A DNA stretch of 64,000 nucleotides, from assembly GCF_004016505.1 (NCBI RefSeq), contig NZ_SACR01000001.1:930001-994000 (forward strand), written 5' to 3'. How positions within the stretch are numbered: position 1 is the first letter of the stretch; each line of letters starts with the position of its first letter. Below the pieces are notes generated by a model that was not told the origin of the DNA, made no database searches, and saw nothing but the letters and a program-made list of their open reading frames with translations. The DNA is from Rubrivivax rivuli. Lineage in GTDB: Bacteria; Pseudomonadota; Gammaproteobacteria; Burkholderiales; Burkholderiaceae_C. This document shows positions 21,964 to 30,382 of this stretch, piece by piece. Made by a program: the position numbers and the translations under genes.

Positions 21964-23088
21964 TCAGGCCTTCTTGGCCGGGCGGAAGTAGTGGTTCCAG
22001 GCCATCTTGAAGTCGACCATGTAGTCGTTCTGCCAAGAGCCGGCGCGCTCGGCGAAGGCGCGCTGCGAGTCGAGGATCTTCTTGAACAGCGGGTTCTCGC
22101 CGGCCTTGGCGGTGGTGACCTTGTCCCAGGCGGCCAGCTGGGCACGCAGGATGGGATCGGGCGTCTTGTAGAAGTTGACCTTGGCCTTCTTCAGCTCGAT
22201 GTAGTCCTGGCTGTTGCGCTGGATGGCCTTCCACGACATGTCGGCGCTGGCAGCCTGCACCGAGTAGTCGATGACGGCCTTCAGCTCGCCCGGCAGTGCG
22301 TCGTACTTGGTCTTGTTGAACAGGATCTCGAACTGCTCGCCGCTCTGGTGGAAGCTCTGCAGCATGCAGTTCTTCACCACGTCGGGGAAGCCGAGCAGGC
22401 GGTCGGAGCTGGCGTTGTTGAACTCGGCCGCGTCGATCAGGCCGCGGTCGAGCGCCGGCACGATCTCACCGCCGGGCAGCGGGTTCACGGCGGTGCCCAG
22501 TTCCTTGAACACATCGACGGCCAGGCCCACGGTGCGGAACTTCAGGCCCTTCATGTCGGCCACGGTGCGCACCGGCTTCTTGAACCAGCCCAGCGGCTGC
22601 GTGGGCATGGGGCCGTAGAGGAAGGACACCACGTCGATGTTCAGCGACTTGTAGATCTCCTTCAGCATGGCCTCGCCACCACCGTAGTAGTGCCAGGCGA
22701 GAACCATGTTGGGGTCCATGCCGAAGGCCGGGCCCGAACCCCACAGCGCCAGCGCCGTGTTCTTGCCGTAGTGGTAGGCCACCACGCCGTGGCCGCCATC
22801 GAGCGTGCCCTTGTTGACGGCGTCCAGCAGCTGGAAGGCCGGCACCACCGAGCCCGAAGGCAGCACTTCGATCTTCAGGCGGTTGCCCGCCATGTCGTTG
22901 ACCTTCTTGGCGAAGTCGTTGGCGTACTCGTGGAAGATGTCCTTCGCGGGCCAGGTGCTCTGGAAGCGGAAGGCGACGGTCTGGGCCGACGACACCATCG
23001 GCGTGGCCAGGGCGCCAACGCCCACGGCGCCCGCGGCGGTGGACTTCAGGAAACTGCGGCGCGGGGCCGGCTTCTTGGCTTCGGTCAT
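21964..23088 (-). CDS. dctP: TRAP transporter substrate-binding protein
   Basis: A 374-residue periplasmic solute-binding protein. The N terminus has a twin-arginine signal (APRRSFLKSTAAGAVGVGAL), implying folded export. The mature part shows the DctP fold: FRFQSTWPAKDIFHEYANDF, LKIEVLPSGSVVPAFQLLDA, GMDPNMVLAWHYYGGGEAML, DMKGLKFRTVGLAVDVFKEL and LIDAAEFNNASSDRLLGFPD. The relatives I recall are the mannitol/chloroaromatic-type TRAP binding proteins, whose ligands are organic acids. GGAG stands eight bases before the ATG. It is first in the dctPQM operon and separated from dctQ by an intrinsic terminator. The 195 bases upstream, up to the YceI gene, hold no recognisable site. Confidence 0.9.
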   Translation of the reverse strand: MTEAKKPAPRRSFLKSTAAGAVGVGALATPMVSSAQTVAFRFQSTWPAKDIFHEYANDFAKKVNDMAGNRLKIEVLPSGSVVPAFQLLDAVNKGTLDGGHGVVAYHYGKNTALALWGSGPAFGMDPNMVLAWHYYGGGEAMLKEIYKSLNIDVVSFLYGPMPTQPLGWFKKPVRTVADMKGLKFRTVGLAVDVFKELGTAVNPLPGGEIVPALDRGLIDAAEFNNASSDRLLGFPDVVKNCMLQSFHQSGEQFEILFNKTKYDALPGELKAVIDYSVQAASADMSWKAIQRNSQDYIELKKAKVNFYKTPDPILRAQLAAWDKVTTAKAGENPLFKKILDSQRAFAERAGSWQNDYMVDFKMAWNHYFRPAKKA

Positions 23089-23283
23089 GGTCTTATCTCC
23101 AATGAGGGGCGATTCAGGGGGAGGCAGGCCCAGGGGCCCAGAGGACAACGTCGCACTATGGCCCGCGGCTTCGCAGGGGCACAAGTCGGTCTTACCCGGG
23201 CTCTGGCGCCAGCGCGACGGCCAGCCTGTCGGTGGCCAGGGTGCAGGTGTTTTGACTTCGCGCGCACCAATGGCGCCAGCCCG

Positions 23284-23877
23284 TCAAGGCAACGGCCGAC
23301 GGCCTTCCACCTGCACGAGCAGGCGCACGCGGTCGCCCACCAGGGGCAAGCCGAAAGTGGCGCCGTACTCGCTGCGCGAGACCTCGCCTTCGAAGTCACC
23401 CCCGCAGACCTCCACGCGGGCGCCTTCGTGCACGGCCTCGCGGCAGGTGTAGCGCTGCGCCCGCAGCTCCAGCGGCTGGCTCACGCCGCGCCAGGTGAAT
23501 TCACCGCGCAGGGCCCGCACACGCGGGCCTTCGAAGCTGAAGCGCCGGGCCACGAAATAGGCCACCGGGTGCGCGGTGCTGGCCAGCAGGTCGTCTTGCC
23601 GCAGCCGGCTGTTGAAGACGGCCAGCCCGGTGTCGACGGTGGCGGTGGGAATGGTGAGACCCACCTCGCCCGTGCCGGCGGCAGGGTCGAGCGTGACGCT
23701 GCCCTCGATGGGCCCGATGCGCCCGCGGATGGTGCTGGTGCCGAAATGCAGCACCTCGAAGTGCACCCAGCTGTGGTCGCGGTCGAGCGTGTAGCTGCGT
23801 GGCTGGGCCTGGCCGGGTGGGGCCAGCGCCAGCAGGGCGCCAAAAAGCAGAGCGGGCAGCGATGCGGGCATGTTCAT
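23284..23877 (-). CDS. YceI-family periplasmic protein (1)
   Basis: A 197-residue exported YceI-fold protein (lipocalin-like beta barrel that binds polyisoprenoids or other amphiphiles). A signal peptide (1-24, ending PPGQA) precedes the YceI signatures SYTLDRDHSWVHFEVLHFG, IRGRIGPIEGSVTLDP, VDTGLAVFNSRLRQDDLL and GDFEGEVSRSEYGATFGLP. Two Cys (YTCREAVHEG and EVCGGDFEG) are shared with the next YceI protein and may form a disulfide. It is the last of three YceI genes behind a cytochrome b561 gene. Confidence 0.9.
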   Translation of the reverse strand: MNMPASLPALLFGALLALAPPGQAQPRSYTLDRDHSWVHFEVLHFGTSTIRGRIGPIEGSVTLDPAAGTGEVGLTIPTATVDTGLAVFNSRLRQDDLLASTAHPVAYFVARRFSFEGPRVRALRGEFTWRGVSQPLELRAQRYTCREAVHEGARVEVCGGDFEGEVSRSEYGATFGLPLVGDRVRLLVQVEGRRPLP

Positions 23878-23937
23878 GCCTGCATGCTGCCCGAGAACGG
23901 GGCCCTGGGCGGCGCCAGGGCTGCTGCCGTGAGCGCT

Positions 23938-24516
23938 TTACTGCTTGACGGCTTCCACCTGGATCAGCAGGCGGATGTTGTCGGGGATGCCGGGCAGGCC
24001 GTAGGTGCTGCCCCACTGGCTGCGCTGGATGGTGGTCTCGAAGTCGCCGCCGCAGACCTCGCGCTTGAAGAAGGGGTTCTCGTAGCAGTTGAAGCGCGAG
24101 CCCTTCAGTTCCACCGGCTGGGTCTTGCCGAACATCGTGAGCGTGCCCTTCACGCCGGTGACCTTGGTGCCGTCGAAGCTCAGGCCCGTGGCCTGGAAGC
24201 GCGCGGTCGGGTGGGTGGCGACGTCGAAGAAGTCCTTGCTCTTCAGGTGGTTGTCAAACGGCGCCACGCCGGTGCTGATGCTGGCCATGTCGATGGTGAT
24301 GTCGATCTTGCCGGTCTTGGCGGCGCGGTCGATCTCGATCTTGCCTTCCTTCTTGTCGAAGCGGCCCCGGTTGGTGCTGGTGCCGAAGTGCAGCGCTTCC
24401 CAGGTCACGAAGGTGTGCGTGGGGTCCAGCGTGTAGGTGGCGGTCTGGGCCTGGGCGCTGGCGCCGAAACCGGCCAGCAGGGCGGCGGCCGCGGCCATGG
24501 TGATGAGCTTCTTCAT
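23938..24516 (-). CDS. YceI-family periplasmic protein (2)
   Basis: A 192-residue exported YceI protein with signal peptide MKKLITMAAAAALLAGFGASAQA and body motifs TATYTLDPTHTFVTWEALHFG, TNRGRFDKKEGKIEID, VAPFDNHLKSKDFFDVATHP and GDFETTIQRSQWGSTYGLPG. It is the closest of the three to the downstream copy, sharing the two C-terminal Cys and the GDFE..RS..G..YGLP ending, so that pair looks like a tandem duplication. The family binds isoprenoid-type lipids; in related operons YceI accompanies cytochrome b561, suggesting quinone or lipid redox traffic. An in-frame upstream ATG exists but would precede the signal peptide with 22 unlikely residues. Confidence 0.92.
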   Translation of the reverse strand: MKKLITMAAAAALLAGFGASAQAQTATYTLDPTHTFVTWEALHFGTSTNRGRFDKKEGKIEIDRAAKTGKIDITIDMASISTGVAPFDNHLKSKDFFDVATHPTARFQATGLSFDGTKVTGVKGTLTMFGKTQPVELKGSRFNCYENPFFKREVCGGDFETTIQRSQWGSTYGLPGIPDNIRLLIQVEAVKQ

Positions 24517-24578
24517 GGGGTTCTCCGAGAGGGGTTGGGGGTGAAGGGGGGTGAAAGAGGTGGGGACAGGGTCGGGGT

Positions 24579-25163
24579 TCACAGCGGCGCCAGGCCGGTG
24601 AGCTGCAGCTTGAAGCGGATCTGCACGTCATCGGCGAGCAGCGAGGTGTCGTTCCAGTCACCATCGCCCACCTTGAAGGCCAGGCGCTTGATCGTGAAGG
24701 TGCCGGTGGCAGTGCTCGCGCCTGCGGCCTGGGCCACCTGCACCGGCACCACGACGTTCTGCGTGGCGCCCTTGATGGTGAGCTTGCCCGCCACCTCGAA
24801 CTTGCCGGCCCCGGCGGCCTTGATGCCCGTGCTCTGGAAGCTGGCCTGCGGGAACTTGGCCACGTTCAGCCAAGTGGCCTTGGGCACCTCGGCGTCGAGC
24901 TCCGCGCTGCCGAAGCGGGCGCTGGCGGTGTCGATGGTGAAGGCCACGGTGCCGGTCTCGGGTTTCTTGGGGTCGAGCGTGACCTGGGCCGTGAACTTGC
25001 CGAACTTGCCTTCCACCGGCACGCCCATCTGGCGCGTGGTGAAGGCGATCTCGCTGCCGGCGGGCACCAGCACGGCGGGCTTGGCTTGCGCCAGGGCGGG
25101 CTGCACGGCGGCGCCGAGCAGGGCGATGGCCAGGGTCAGGCCGAGAAGGACGCGGGAGGACAT
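24579..25163 (-). CDS. YceI-family periplasmic protein (3), divergent
   Basis: A 194-residue exported YceI-type protein with signal peptide SSRVLLGLTLAIALLGAAVQPALA and motifs LVPAGSEIAFTTRQMGVPVEGKF, VTLDPKKPETGTVAFTID, EVPKATWLNVAKFPQASF and GDGDWNDTSLLADDVQIRF. It lacks the two Cys of copies 1 and 2 and has the shorter C terminus of the VxGxF subgroup, so it is an older paralogue. AGGAA stands before the ATG, which is preferred over a start nine codons further upstream. It lies 49 bases after the cytochrome b561 gene. Confidence 0.9.
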   Translation of the reverse strand: MSSRVLLGLTLAIALLGAAVQPALAQAKPAVLVPAGSEIAFTTRQMGVPVEGKFGKFTAQVTLDPKKPETGTVAFTIDTASARFGSAELDAEVPKATWLNVAKFPQASFQSTGIKAAGAGKFEVAGKLTIKGATQNVVVPVQVAQAAGASTATGTFTIKRLAFKVGDGDWNDTSLLADDVQIRFKLQLTGLAPL

Positions 25164-25212
25164 GGTGGTTTCCTGGGGTGATCGGTTCAAGGGCGGCGGT
25201 GCGCTGGCGCGC

Positions 25213-25758
25213 TCAGGTGCGGCCGGGTTGCATGCGCATCAAGAGGCCGTCGCGGTCGATAAAGTGGTGCTTCAGCGCGCCGGCCACGTGCAGCACCACG
25301 ATGGCAGCCAGGCCCTTGGCCAGCCAGCCGTGGAAGGGCTTGACGGCGTCGGCCAGCTCGCGGCTGACGGGTACGAAGTCAGGCAGCGGCAGCACGCCGA
25401 AGAGCACGATGGGGAAGCCGGCGGCCGAGCTGTAGGCCCAGCCCGAGAGCGGCACGGCGAAGAACAGCACGTAGAGCGCGATGTGCGCGGCGTGCGCGGC
25501 GCGTGCCTGCCAGGCGGGCATGGGCAGGTCGGCTGGCGGGCGGTGCGTCAGGCGCCACAGCAGGCGGGCGGCCGAGAGCGTGAGGATGAGCACGCCGGCC
25601 CACTTGTGCCAGTTGTAGAGCTTCAGGCGCTGCGGCGAGAAGGGCAGGTCGACCATGTACAGGCCGACCGCGAAGGCGCCGGTGATCATCAGGGCCAGCA
25701 GCCAGTGCAGGGCGATGGCCACGCCGGTGTAGCGCTGGGAGGGCAGGGCGGTGTTCAT
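25213..25758 (-). CDS. Cytochrome b561-family membrane protein
   Basis: A 181-residue inner-membrane di-haem b561-type protein with four spans (about 12-34, 50-68, 88-110 and 146-165). Likely haem ligands are His18 (AIALHWLLAL), the His in YNWHKWAGVLIL, the His of PFHGWLAKGLAA and the one in VVLHVAGALKHH. Bacterial members pass electrons between quinols and periplasmic acceptors, including superoxide. It is first in an operon with three YceI genes, an arrangement seen as yceJ-yceI in enterics. The sequence shows no dedicated regulator. Confidence 0.92.
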   Translation of the reverse strand: MNTALPSQRYTGVAIALHWLLALMITGAFAVGLYMVDLPFSPQRLKLYNWHKWAGVLILTLSAARLLWRLTHRPPADLPMPAWQARAAHAAHIALYVLFFAVPLSGWAYSSAAGFPIVLFGVLPLPDFVPVSRELADAVKPFHGWLAKGLAAIVVLHVAGALKHHFIDRDGLLMRMQPGRT

Positions 25759-25813
25759 GGGACTGAAGTGTCCCGGGGCCGACCTGGGCGGCCGTTCAAG
25801 CCTTTTGATGGCG

Positions 25814-26680
25814 TCAGACTGCGCGCATGAACCCGGCCGCGGCGAGCGCCGCGTGCTCGGGGGCCGGCAGCAGGCCGTGGCGGTGGCCGAAGGCCAGGGT
25901 CACCAGCGCCGCGTCCAACGTCATGCGACCGCGCGGCGAGGTGCCCGCGGCCAGGGCCAGGGCTTCGTCCACCGGCAGCCGGTGGAAGCCGGCCACCTCG
26001 CCGTCCTGGTTCTGCGGCTGCAGGCCCGGGGGCAGTTCGAGGTCGTAGGCGTGCAGGTCTTCGAGCTGGCGGCCCTCGGGCACGTCACGGTGCAGGCGCA
26101 GCACGGCGGTGGCCTGCACCCCGGCCATCTGCGCGGCGTTCAGGCCGGCTTCTTCCCAGCCTTCGCGCTGCAGCGCCTGCAACGGTGTCTGGCCGGCAGG
26201 CACACCGCCGCCGATGAGGTTGTCGTAGAGGCCGGGGTCGGTGGCCTTGTCGAAGGCGCGCTGGGCGATCCAGAGGTGCGTCGGCCGGCCCAGGCTGTCG
26301 GCCACGTAGCCGTTGGCGTGCGCACCCAGCGTCAGGCTGCCCCAGAAGCGCGCGGCGGCGCGTTCCATCGTCGCCAGCACGGCGCCGGTTTGGGGGTCGA
26401 AAAGCGGGAAGGGTTCGTTGCGCCAGGCGCGGATGTGGCCCTGGGCGCGCAGCGCGGCGTGCACCTCGGCCAGCGCTGCGTCGCGTTCGCCAGGGTCGGC
26501 CGTGAGGGTGACGGTTTCGGCCGCCACCCGCAGCCACTGCGGCCAGGCGCGCAGGGCCGGCAGGTGCGCCCGGGCCACGCTGCCCACCTGCACGCCGGCC
26601 ACGTGGAAAGGCACGCGGGATGCGGCCTGCCCGGGCGCTTCTGCGGCGCTGGCGGCTGCCAGCACCGGGCCCCACCTCAT
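25814..26680 (-). CDS. Nudix hydrolase with DUF4743 N-terminal domain
   Basis: A 288-residue protein. The N-terminal domain (about 20-120) fits DUF4743, found in thiamine-pyrophosphokinase-linked Nudix proteins (SRVPFHVAGVQVGSVARAHL, WRNEPFPLFDPQTG). The Nudix domain follows (about 120-270) with HLWIAQRAFDKATDPGLYDNLIGGG and the box GVPAGQTPLQALQREGWEEAGL, which keeps REGWEE but has Gln where the first box Glu normally stands. Related proteins hydrolyse oxidised thiamine diphosphates. The start overlaps the stop of the large oxidoreductase gene, whose enzyme uses thiamine diphosphate. A housekeeping role in clearing damaged cofactor is an appealing inference. Confidence 0.85.
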   Translation of the reverse strand: MRWGPVLAAASAAEAPGQAASRVPFHVAGVQVGSVARAHLPALRAWPQWLRVAAETVTLTADPGERDAALAEVHAALRAQGHIRAWRNEPFPLFDPQTGAVLATMERAAARFWGSLTLGAHANGYVADSLGRPTHLWIAQRAFDKATDPGLYDNLIGGGVPAGQTPLQALQREGWEEAGLNAAQMAGVQATAVLRLHRDVPEGRQLEDLHAYDLELPPGLQPQNQDGEVAGFHRLPVDEALALAAGTSPRGRMTLDAALVTLAFGHRHGLLPAPEHAALAAAGFMRAV

Positions 26681-29600
26681 GCGGCCTGCTTCAGCTCACC
26701 CGCGCGCCAACGCTTCATCAGCGCTTCCCACTTCGGCCTTGCCGTGGCCAGGTGGCGGGCCTTGACGTGGCCGTAGCCGCGGATCTCTTCCGGGATGCGC
26801 GCGATCTCCACCGCCAGCGCGCGGTTGCCGGCGTTCAGCGTCTTCAGCAGCTCTTCGATGCAGGCGCGGTACTCGACGATCAGCGCGCGTTCCATGCGGC
26901 GCTCTTCGGTGCGGCCGAAGAGGTCGAGCGCCCCGCCGCGCAGGCCCTTCATCTTCGCCAGCAGCCCGAAGGCGCTGCGCATCCAGGGGCCGAAGGGCTG
27001 CTTCACCAGTTCGCCACGCGCATTCGTCTTGGCGATGCCGGGCGGCGCGAGGTGGTGCACGAGCTTGTAGTCGCCTTCGAACATCTCGGCCACCTTCGTG
27101 GTGAAGGCCGGGTCGGTGTGCAGGCGGGCGACCTCGTACTCGTCCTTGTAGGCCATCAGCTTGAAGAGGTAGCGCGCCACGGCCTCGCTCAGGGCCGTGC
27201 CGCCGCCCAGCGGGGCTTCAGCCGCGCGCACCTTCTCGACGAAAGCGCGGTAGCTCGCGGCGTAGGCGGCGTCCTGGTAGCCGGTGAGGAAGTCCACGCG
27301 CGTCTTCAGCATCTCGTCCAGGCCGGGCTTCTTGACGAACTGGATGACCTGCTGCGCCTTGAACAGCGCCTGCACCGCGGCCAGGTCGTGGGCGCAACGC
27401 CGGCCCCATTCGAAGGCGGCCTTGTTGTTGTCGATCTGCACGTTGTTGAGCTCGATGGCGCGCATCAGCGCGGCATGGCTCAGCGGAATGCGGCCCTGCT
27501 GCCAGGCGTAGCCCATCATCAGCGGGTTCGTGTAGATGCTGTCGCCCAGCAGCTGCACGGCCACCACCTCGGCGTCGAAGGCGCCCACCAGCGCATCGCC
27601 CACGCTGGCGCGCACGGCGGCCTCGCAGGCGCCGCCCGGGAACTGCCAGTCGGCGTTCTTCACGAAGCTGGCGGTGGGCGTGCCGTGCGTGTTCAGTGCC
27701 ACGAAGGTGCGGCCTTGCTGCATCACCGCCAGCGTGTACTTCGCGGCGCCGACGATGCTGTCGCAGGCGATCACGAGGTCGGCCTTGGCGGTGTCGACCT
27801 TGGTCGTGAAGATGGCCTCGGGCCGGTTGGCGATCTGGATGTGGCTCCAGGTGGCGCCGCCCTTTTGCGCCAGGCCGCCGGCGTCTTGCGTGACCACGCC
27901 CTTGCCTTCCAGGTGCGCGGCCATGCCCAGCAGGCTGCCGATGGTGATGACGCCCGTGCCGCCCACGCCGCCCACCACGATGCCCCAGGCCATTTCGGCC
28001 GCCGGCAGCACCGGCTCGGGCAGCGGCGGCAGCGCCGAGAGGTCGCCCTTCTTCTCTTTCTTGGACTTCTTCAGCTGCCCGCCTTCCACGGTGACGAAAC
28101 TCGGGCAGAAGCCCTTCACGCAGGAGAAGTCCTTGTTGCAGCTGTTCTGGTTGATGCGGCGCTTGCGGCCGAACTCGGTTTCCACCGGCTCCACGCTCAG
28201 GCAGTTGCTCTGCACGCTGCAATCGCCGCAGCCTTCGCATACCAGCTCGTTGATGACGACGCGCTTCTCGGGGTCGGCCAGCTTGCCGCGCTTGCGGCGG
28301 CGGCGCTTCTCGGTGGCGCAGGTCTGGTCGTAGATGATGGCCGTGGTGCCGGGGATCTCGCGGAACTCGCGCTGGATGTCGTCCAGCCGGTCGCGGTGAT
28401 GCACGGTGACACCTGCTTCGAGCGCCACACCGTCGTACTTGCCCGGCTCGTCGGTGACGATCACCAGCTTCTTCACGCCTTCGCTGAGCAGGCTTTTCTG
28501 GATCTGCAGCACCGTGTGGCCCTCGGCGCGTTCGCCCACCTGTTGGCCGCCCGTCATCGCCACGGCGTCGTTGTAGAGCACCTTGTAGGTGATGTTCACG
28601 CCGCTGGCGATGCTCTGCCGGATGGCGAGGATGCCGCTGTGGAAGTAGGTGCCGTCGCCCAGGTTGGCGAAAACGTGCGCATCGGTGCTGAAGGGCGCCT
28701 GGCCCGTCCAGGTGACGCCTTCGCCGCCCATCTGGCTGAAGGTTTCGGTGCTGCGGTCCATCCAGGTCGCCATGTAGTGGCAACCGATGCCGGCCAACGC
28801 GCGGCTGCCCTCGGGCACGCGCGTGCTGGTGTTGTGCGGGCAGCCGCTGCAGAACCAGGGCGCACGCTCGCCGGTGTCGGCCTTCATCGCGGCGAGCTGC
28901 GTTTCGCGCGCGGCGATGGTGGCCAGGCGCTCGTCCATGCGCGCGGCGATGTCCGCCGGCACGCCCATCTTCTTCAGGCGCTTGGCGATGGCCTTGGCGA
29001 TGATGGCCGGCGTGAGGTCGCCCTTGGCGCGCAGCAGCCAGTTGTCGCTGGGGTTGGGGCGGCTCCATTCGCCGCCGTCGCTGTCACCCTCCGGCTCGTC
29101 GAACTTGCCCAGCACGTTGGGGCGCACGTCGGGGCGCCAGTTGTAGAGCTCTTCCTTGAGTTGGTACTCGATGACCTGGCGCTTCTCTTCCACCACCAGA
29201 ATCTCTGAAAGCCCGGTCGCGAAATCGCGCGTGATGCTGGCTTCCAGCGGCCACACCACGTTCACCTTGTGCAGGCGCAGGCCGATGGCCTGGCAGGTGG
29301 CGTCGTCCAGGCCCAGGTCGGCCAGGGCCTGGCGCGTGTCGTTGAAGGCCTTGCCGCTGGCGATGACGCCGAAGCGGTCTTGCGCCGTGGCGATGACGTT
29401 GTGGTTCAGCTTGTTGGCGCGCACATAGGCCAGGGCCGCGTACCACTTGTAGTCCATCAGCCGCGCTTCCTGCTCCAGCGGGGCATCGGGCCAGCGCACG
29501 TGCAGGCCGCCGGGCGGCATGACGAAGTCTTCGGGCAGCACGATCTTCACGCGATCGGGGTCCACCACCACGGAAGACGAAGACTCCACCACCTCCTGGA

Positions 29601-30237
29601 TGGTCTTCATGCCGCTCCACACGCCGCTGAAACGGCTCATGGCGATGGCGTGCAGGCCCATGTCCAGGATGCCCTGCACGTCGGACGGGAAGAACACCGG
29701 CAGCCCGCAGGCCTTGAAGATGTGGTCGCTCTGGTGCGGCGCGGTGCTGCTCTTGCTGACGTGGTCGTCGGCGGCGATGGCGATCACGCCGCCGTGCTTG
29801 GAAGTGCCGGCCATGTTGGCGTGCTTGAACACATCGCTGCAGCGGTCCACGCCCGGGCCCTTGCCGTACCAGATGCCGAAGACGCCGTCGTACTTCTTGC
29901 TCTGCGGCCACAGGTCGAGCTGCTGCGTGCCCCACACGGCGGTGGCGCCGAGTTCTTCGTTCACGCCCGGCTGGAAGACCACGTGCTTGGCCGCCAGGTG
30001 CTTCTTGGCGGCCCACAGCGCCTGGTCATAGCCGCCGAGTGGGCTGCCGCGGTAGCCGCTGATGAAGCCGGCGGTGTTCAGCCCGGCGCGTTCGTCGCGC
30101 TCGCGCTGCAGCATGGGCAGGCGCACCAGGGCCTGCACGCCGCTCATGAAGGCACGGCCGCTGGAGAGGCTGTACTTGTCGTCGAGCGTGACGGACTCGA
30201 GCGCCTTGCGGATGTGTTCGGGCAAGGGGGCATTCAT
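26677..30237 (-). CDS. Indolepyruvate:ferredoxin oxidoreductase family, one-piece form
   Basis: A 1186-residue cytoplasmic 2-oxoacid oxidoreductase that converts aryl- or branched-chain 2-oxoacids to acyl-CoA with a low-potential acceptor. The alpha/beta-type portion spans about 1-700. It includes a pyrimidine-binding region (GFISGYRGSPLGGYDQALW, FQPGVNEELGATAVWGTQQ) and a thiamine-diphosphate region (WFCSGCPHNTSTRVPEG, GCHYMATWMDR, ANLGDGTYFHSG). An Fe-S segment follows (CEGCGDCSVQSNC, CNKDFSCVKGFCPSF), then the gamma domain (GGVGGTGVITIGSLLGMAAHLEGKG, QDAGGLAQKGGATWSH). The preferred ATG (NAPLPEHIRKALE) avoids 30 unlikely residues. An Lrp regulator is divergently encoded and probably controls it; the Nudix gene overlaps its stop. 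Confidence 0.92.
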   Translation of the reverse strand: MNAPLPEHIRKALESVTLDDKYSLSSGRAFMSGVQALVRLPMLQRERDERAGLNTAGFISGYRGSPLGGYDQALWAAKKHLAAKHVVFQPGVNEELGATAVWGTQQLDLWPQSKKYDGVFGIWYGKGPGVDRCSDVFKHANMAGTSKHGGVIAIAADDHVSKSSTAPHQSDHIFKACGLPVFFPSDVQGILDMGLHAIAMSRFSGVWSGMKTIQEVVESSSSVVVDPDRVKIVLPEDFVMPPGGLHVRWPDAPLEQEARLMDYKWYAALAYVRANKLNHNVIATAQDRFGVIASGKAFNDTRQALADLGLDDATCQAIGLRLHKVNVVWPLEASITRDFATGLSEILVVEEKRQVIEYQLKEELYNWRPDVRPNVLGKFDEPEGDSDGGEWSRPNPSDNWLLRAKGDLTPAIIAKAIAKRLKKMGVPADIAARMDERLATIAARETQLAAMKADTGERAPWFCSGCPHNTSTRVPEGSRALAGIGCHYMATWMDRSTETFSQMGGEGVTWTGQAPFSTDAHVFANLGDGTYFHSGILAIRQSIASGVNITYKVLYNDAVAMTGGQQVGERAEGHTVLQIQKSLLSEGVKKLVIVTDEPGKYDGVALEAGVTVHHRDRLDDIQREFREIPGTTAIIYDQTCATEKRRRRKRGKLADPEKRVVINELVCEGCGDCSVQSNCLSVEPVETEFGRKRRINQNSCNKDFSCVKGFCPSFVTVEGGQLKKSKKEKKGDLSALPPLPEPVLPAAEMAWGIVVGGVGGTGVITIGSLLGMAAHLEGKGVVTQDAGGLAQKGGATWSHIQIANRPEAIFTTKVDTAKADLVIACDSIVGAAKYTLAVMQQGRTFVALNTHGTPTASFVKNADWQFPGGACEAAVRASVGDALVGAFDAEVVAVQLLGDSIYTNPLMMGYAWQQGRIPLSHAALMRAIELNNVQIDNNKAAFEWGRRCAHDLAAVQALFKAQQVIQFVKKPGLDEMLKTRVDFLTGYQDAAYAASYRAFVEKVRAAEAPLGGGTALSEAVARYLFKLMAYKDEYEVARLHTDPAFTTKVAEMFEGDYKLVHHLAPPGIAKTNARGELVKQPFGPWMRSAFGLLAKMKGLRGGALDLFGRTEERRMERALIVEYRACIEELLKTLNAGNRALAVEIARIPEEIRGYGHVKARHLATARPKWEALMKRWRAGELKQAA

Positions 30238-30330
30238 GCGGCGGGCTCCTCGGTGCTGCAGGGCGAACGCGGATGCCACAACGGCCCGCAAGACGCGTGC
30301 CGCAGTGTAGGTAAACGCGTCTGGCATGTC

Positions 30331-30369
30331 TTTTCTTTTGATGCCCGCTCAGGCATGCTGCAAGAAAGG
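30331..30369. promoter_or_regulatory. Imperfect inverted repeat, candidate Lrp site
   Basis: TTTTCTTTTGATGCC and the reverse arm GGCATGCTGCAAGAAAGG flank a six-base centre in the divergent region between the oxidoreductase and the Lrp gene. It is AT-rich against its surroundings and close to the Lrp start. Such sites fit autoregulated Lrp/AsnC proteins. Confidence 0.4.
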
Positions 30370-30382
30370 AGCTTGCTCGAAA

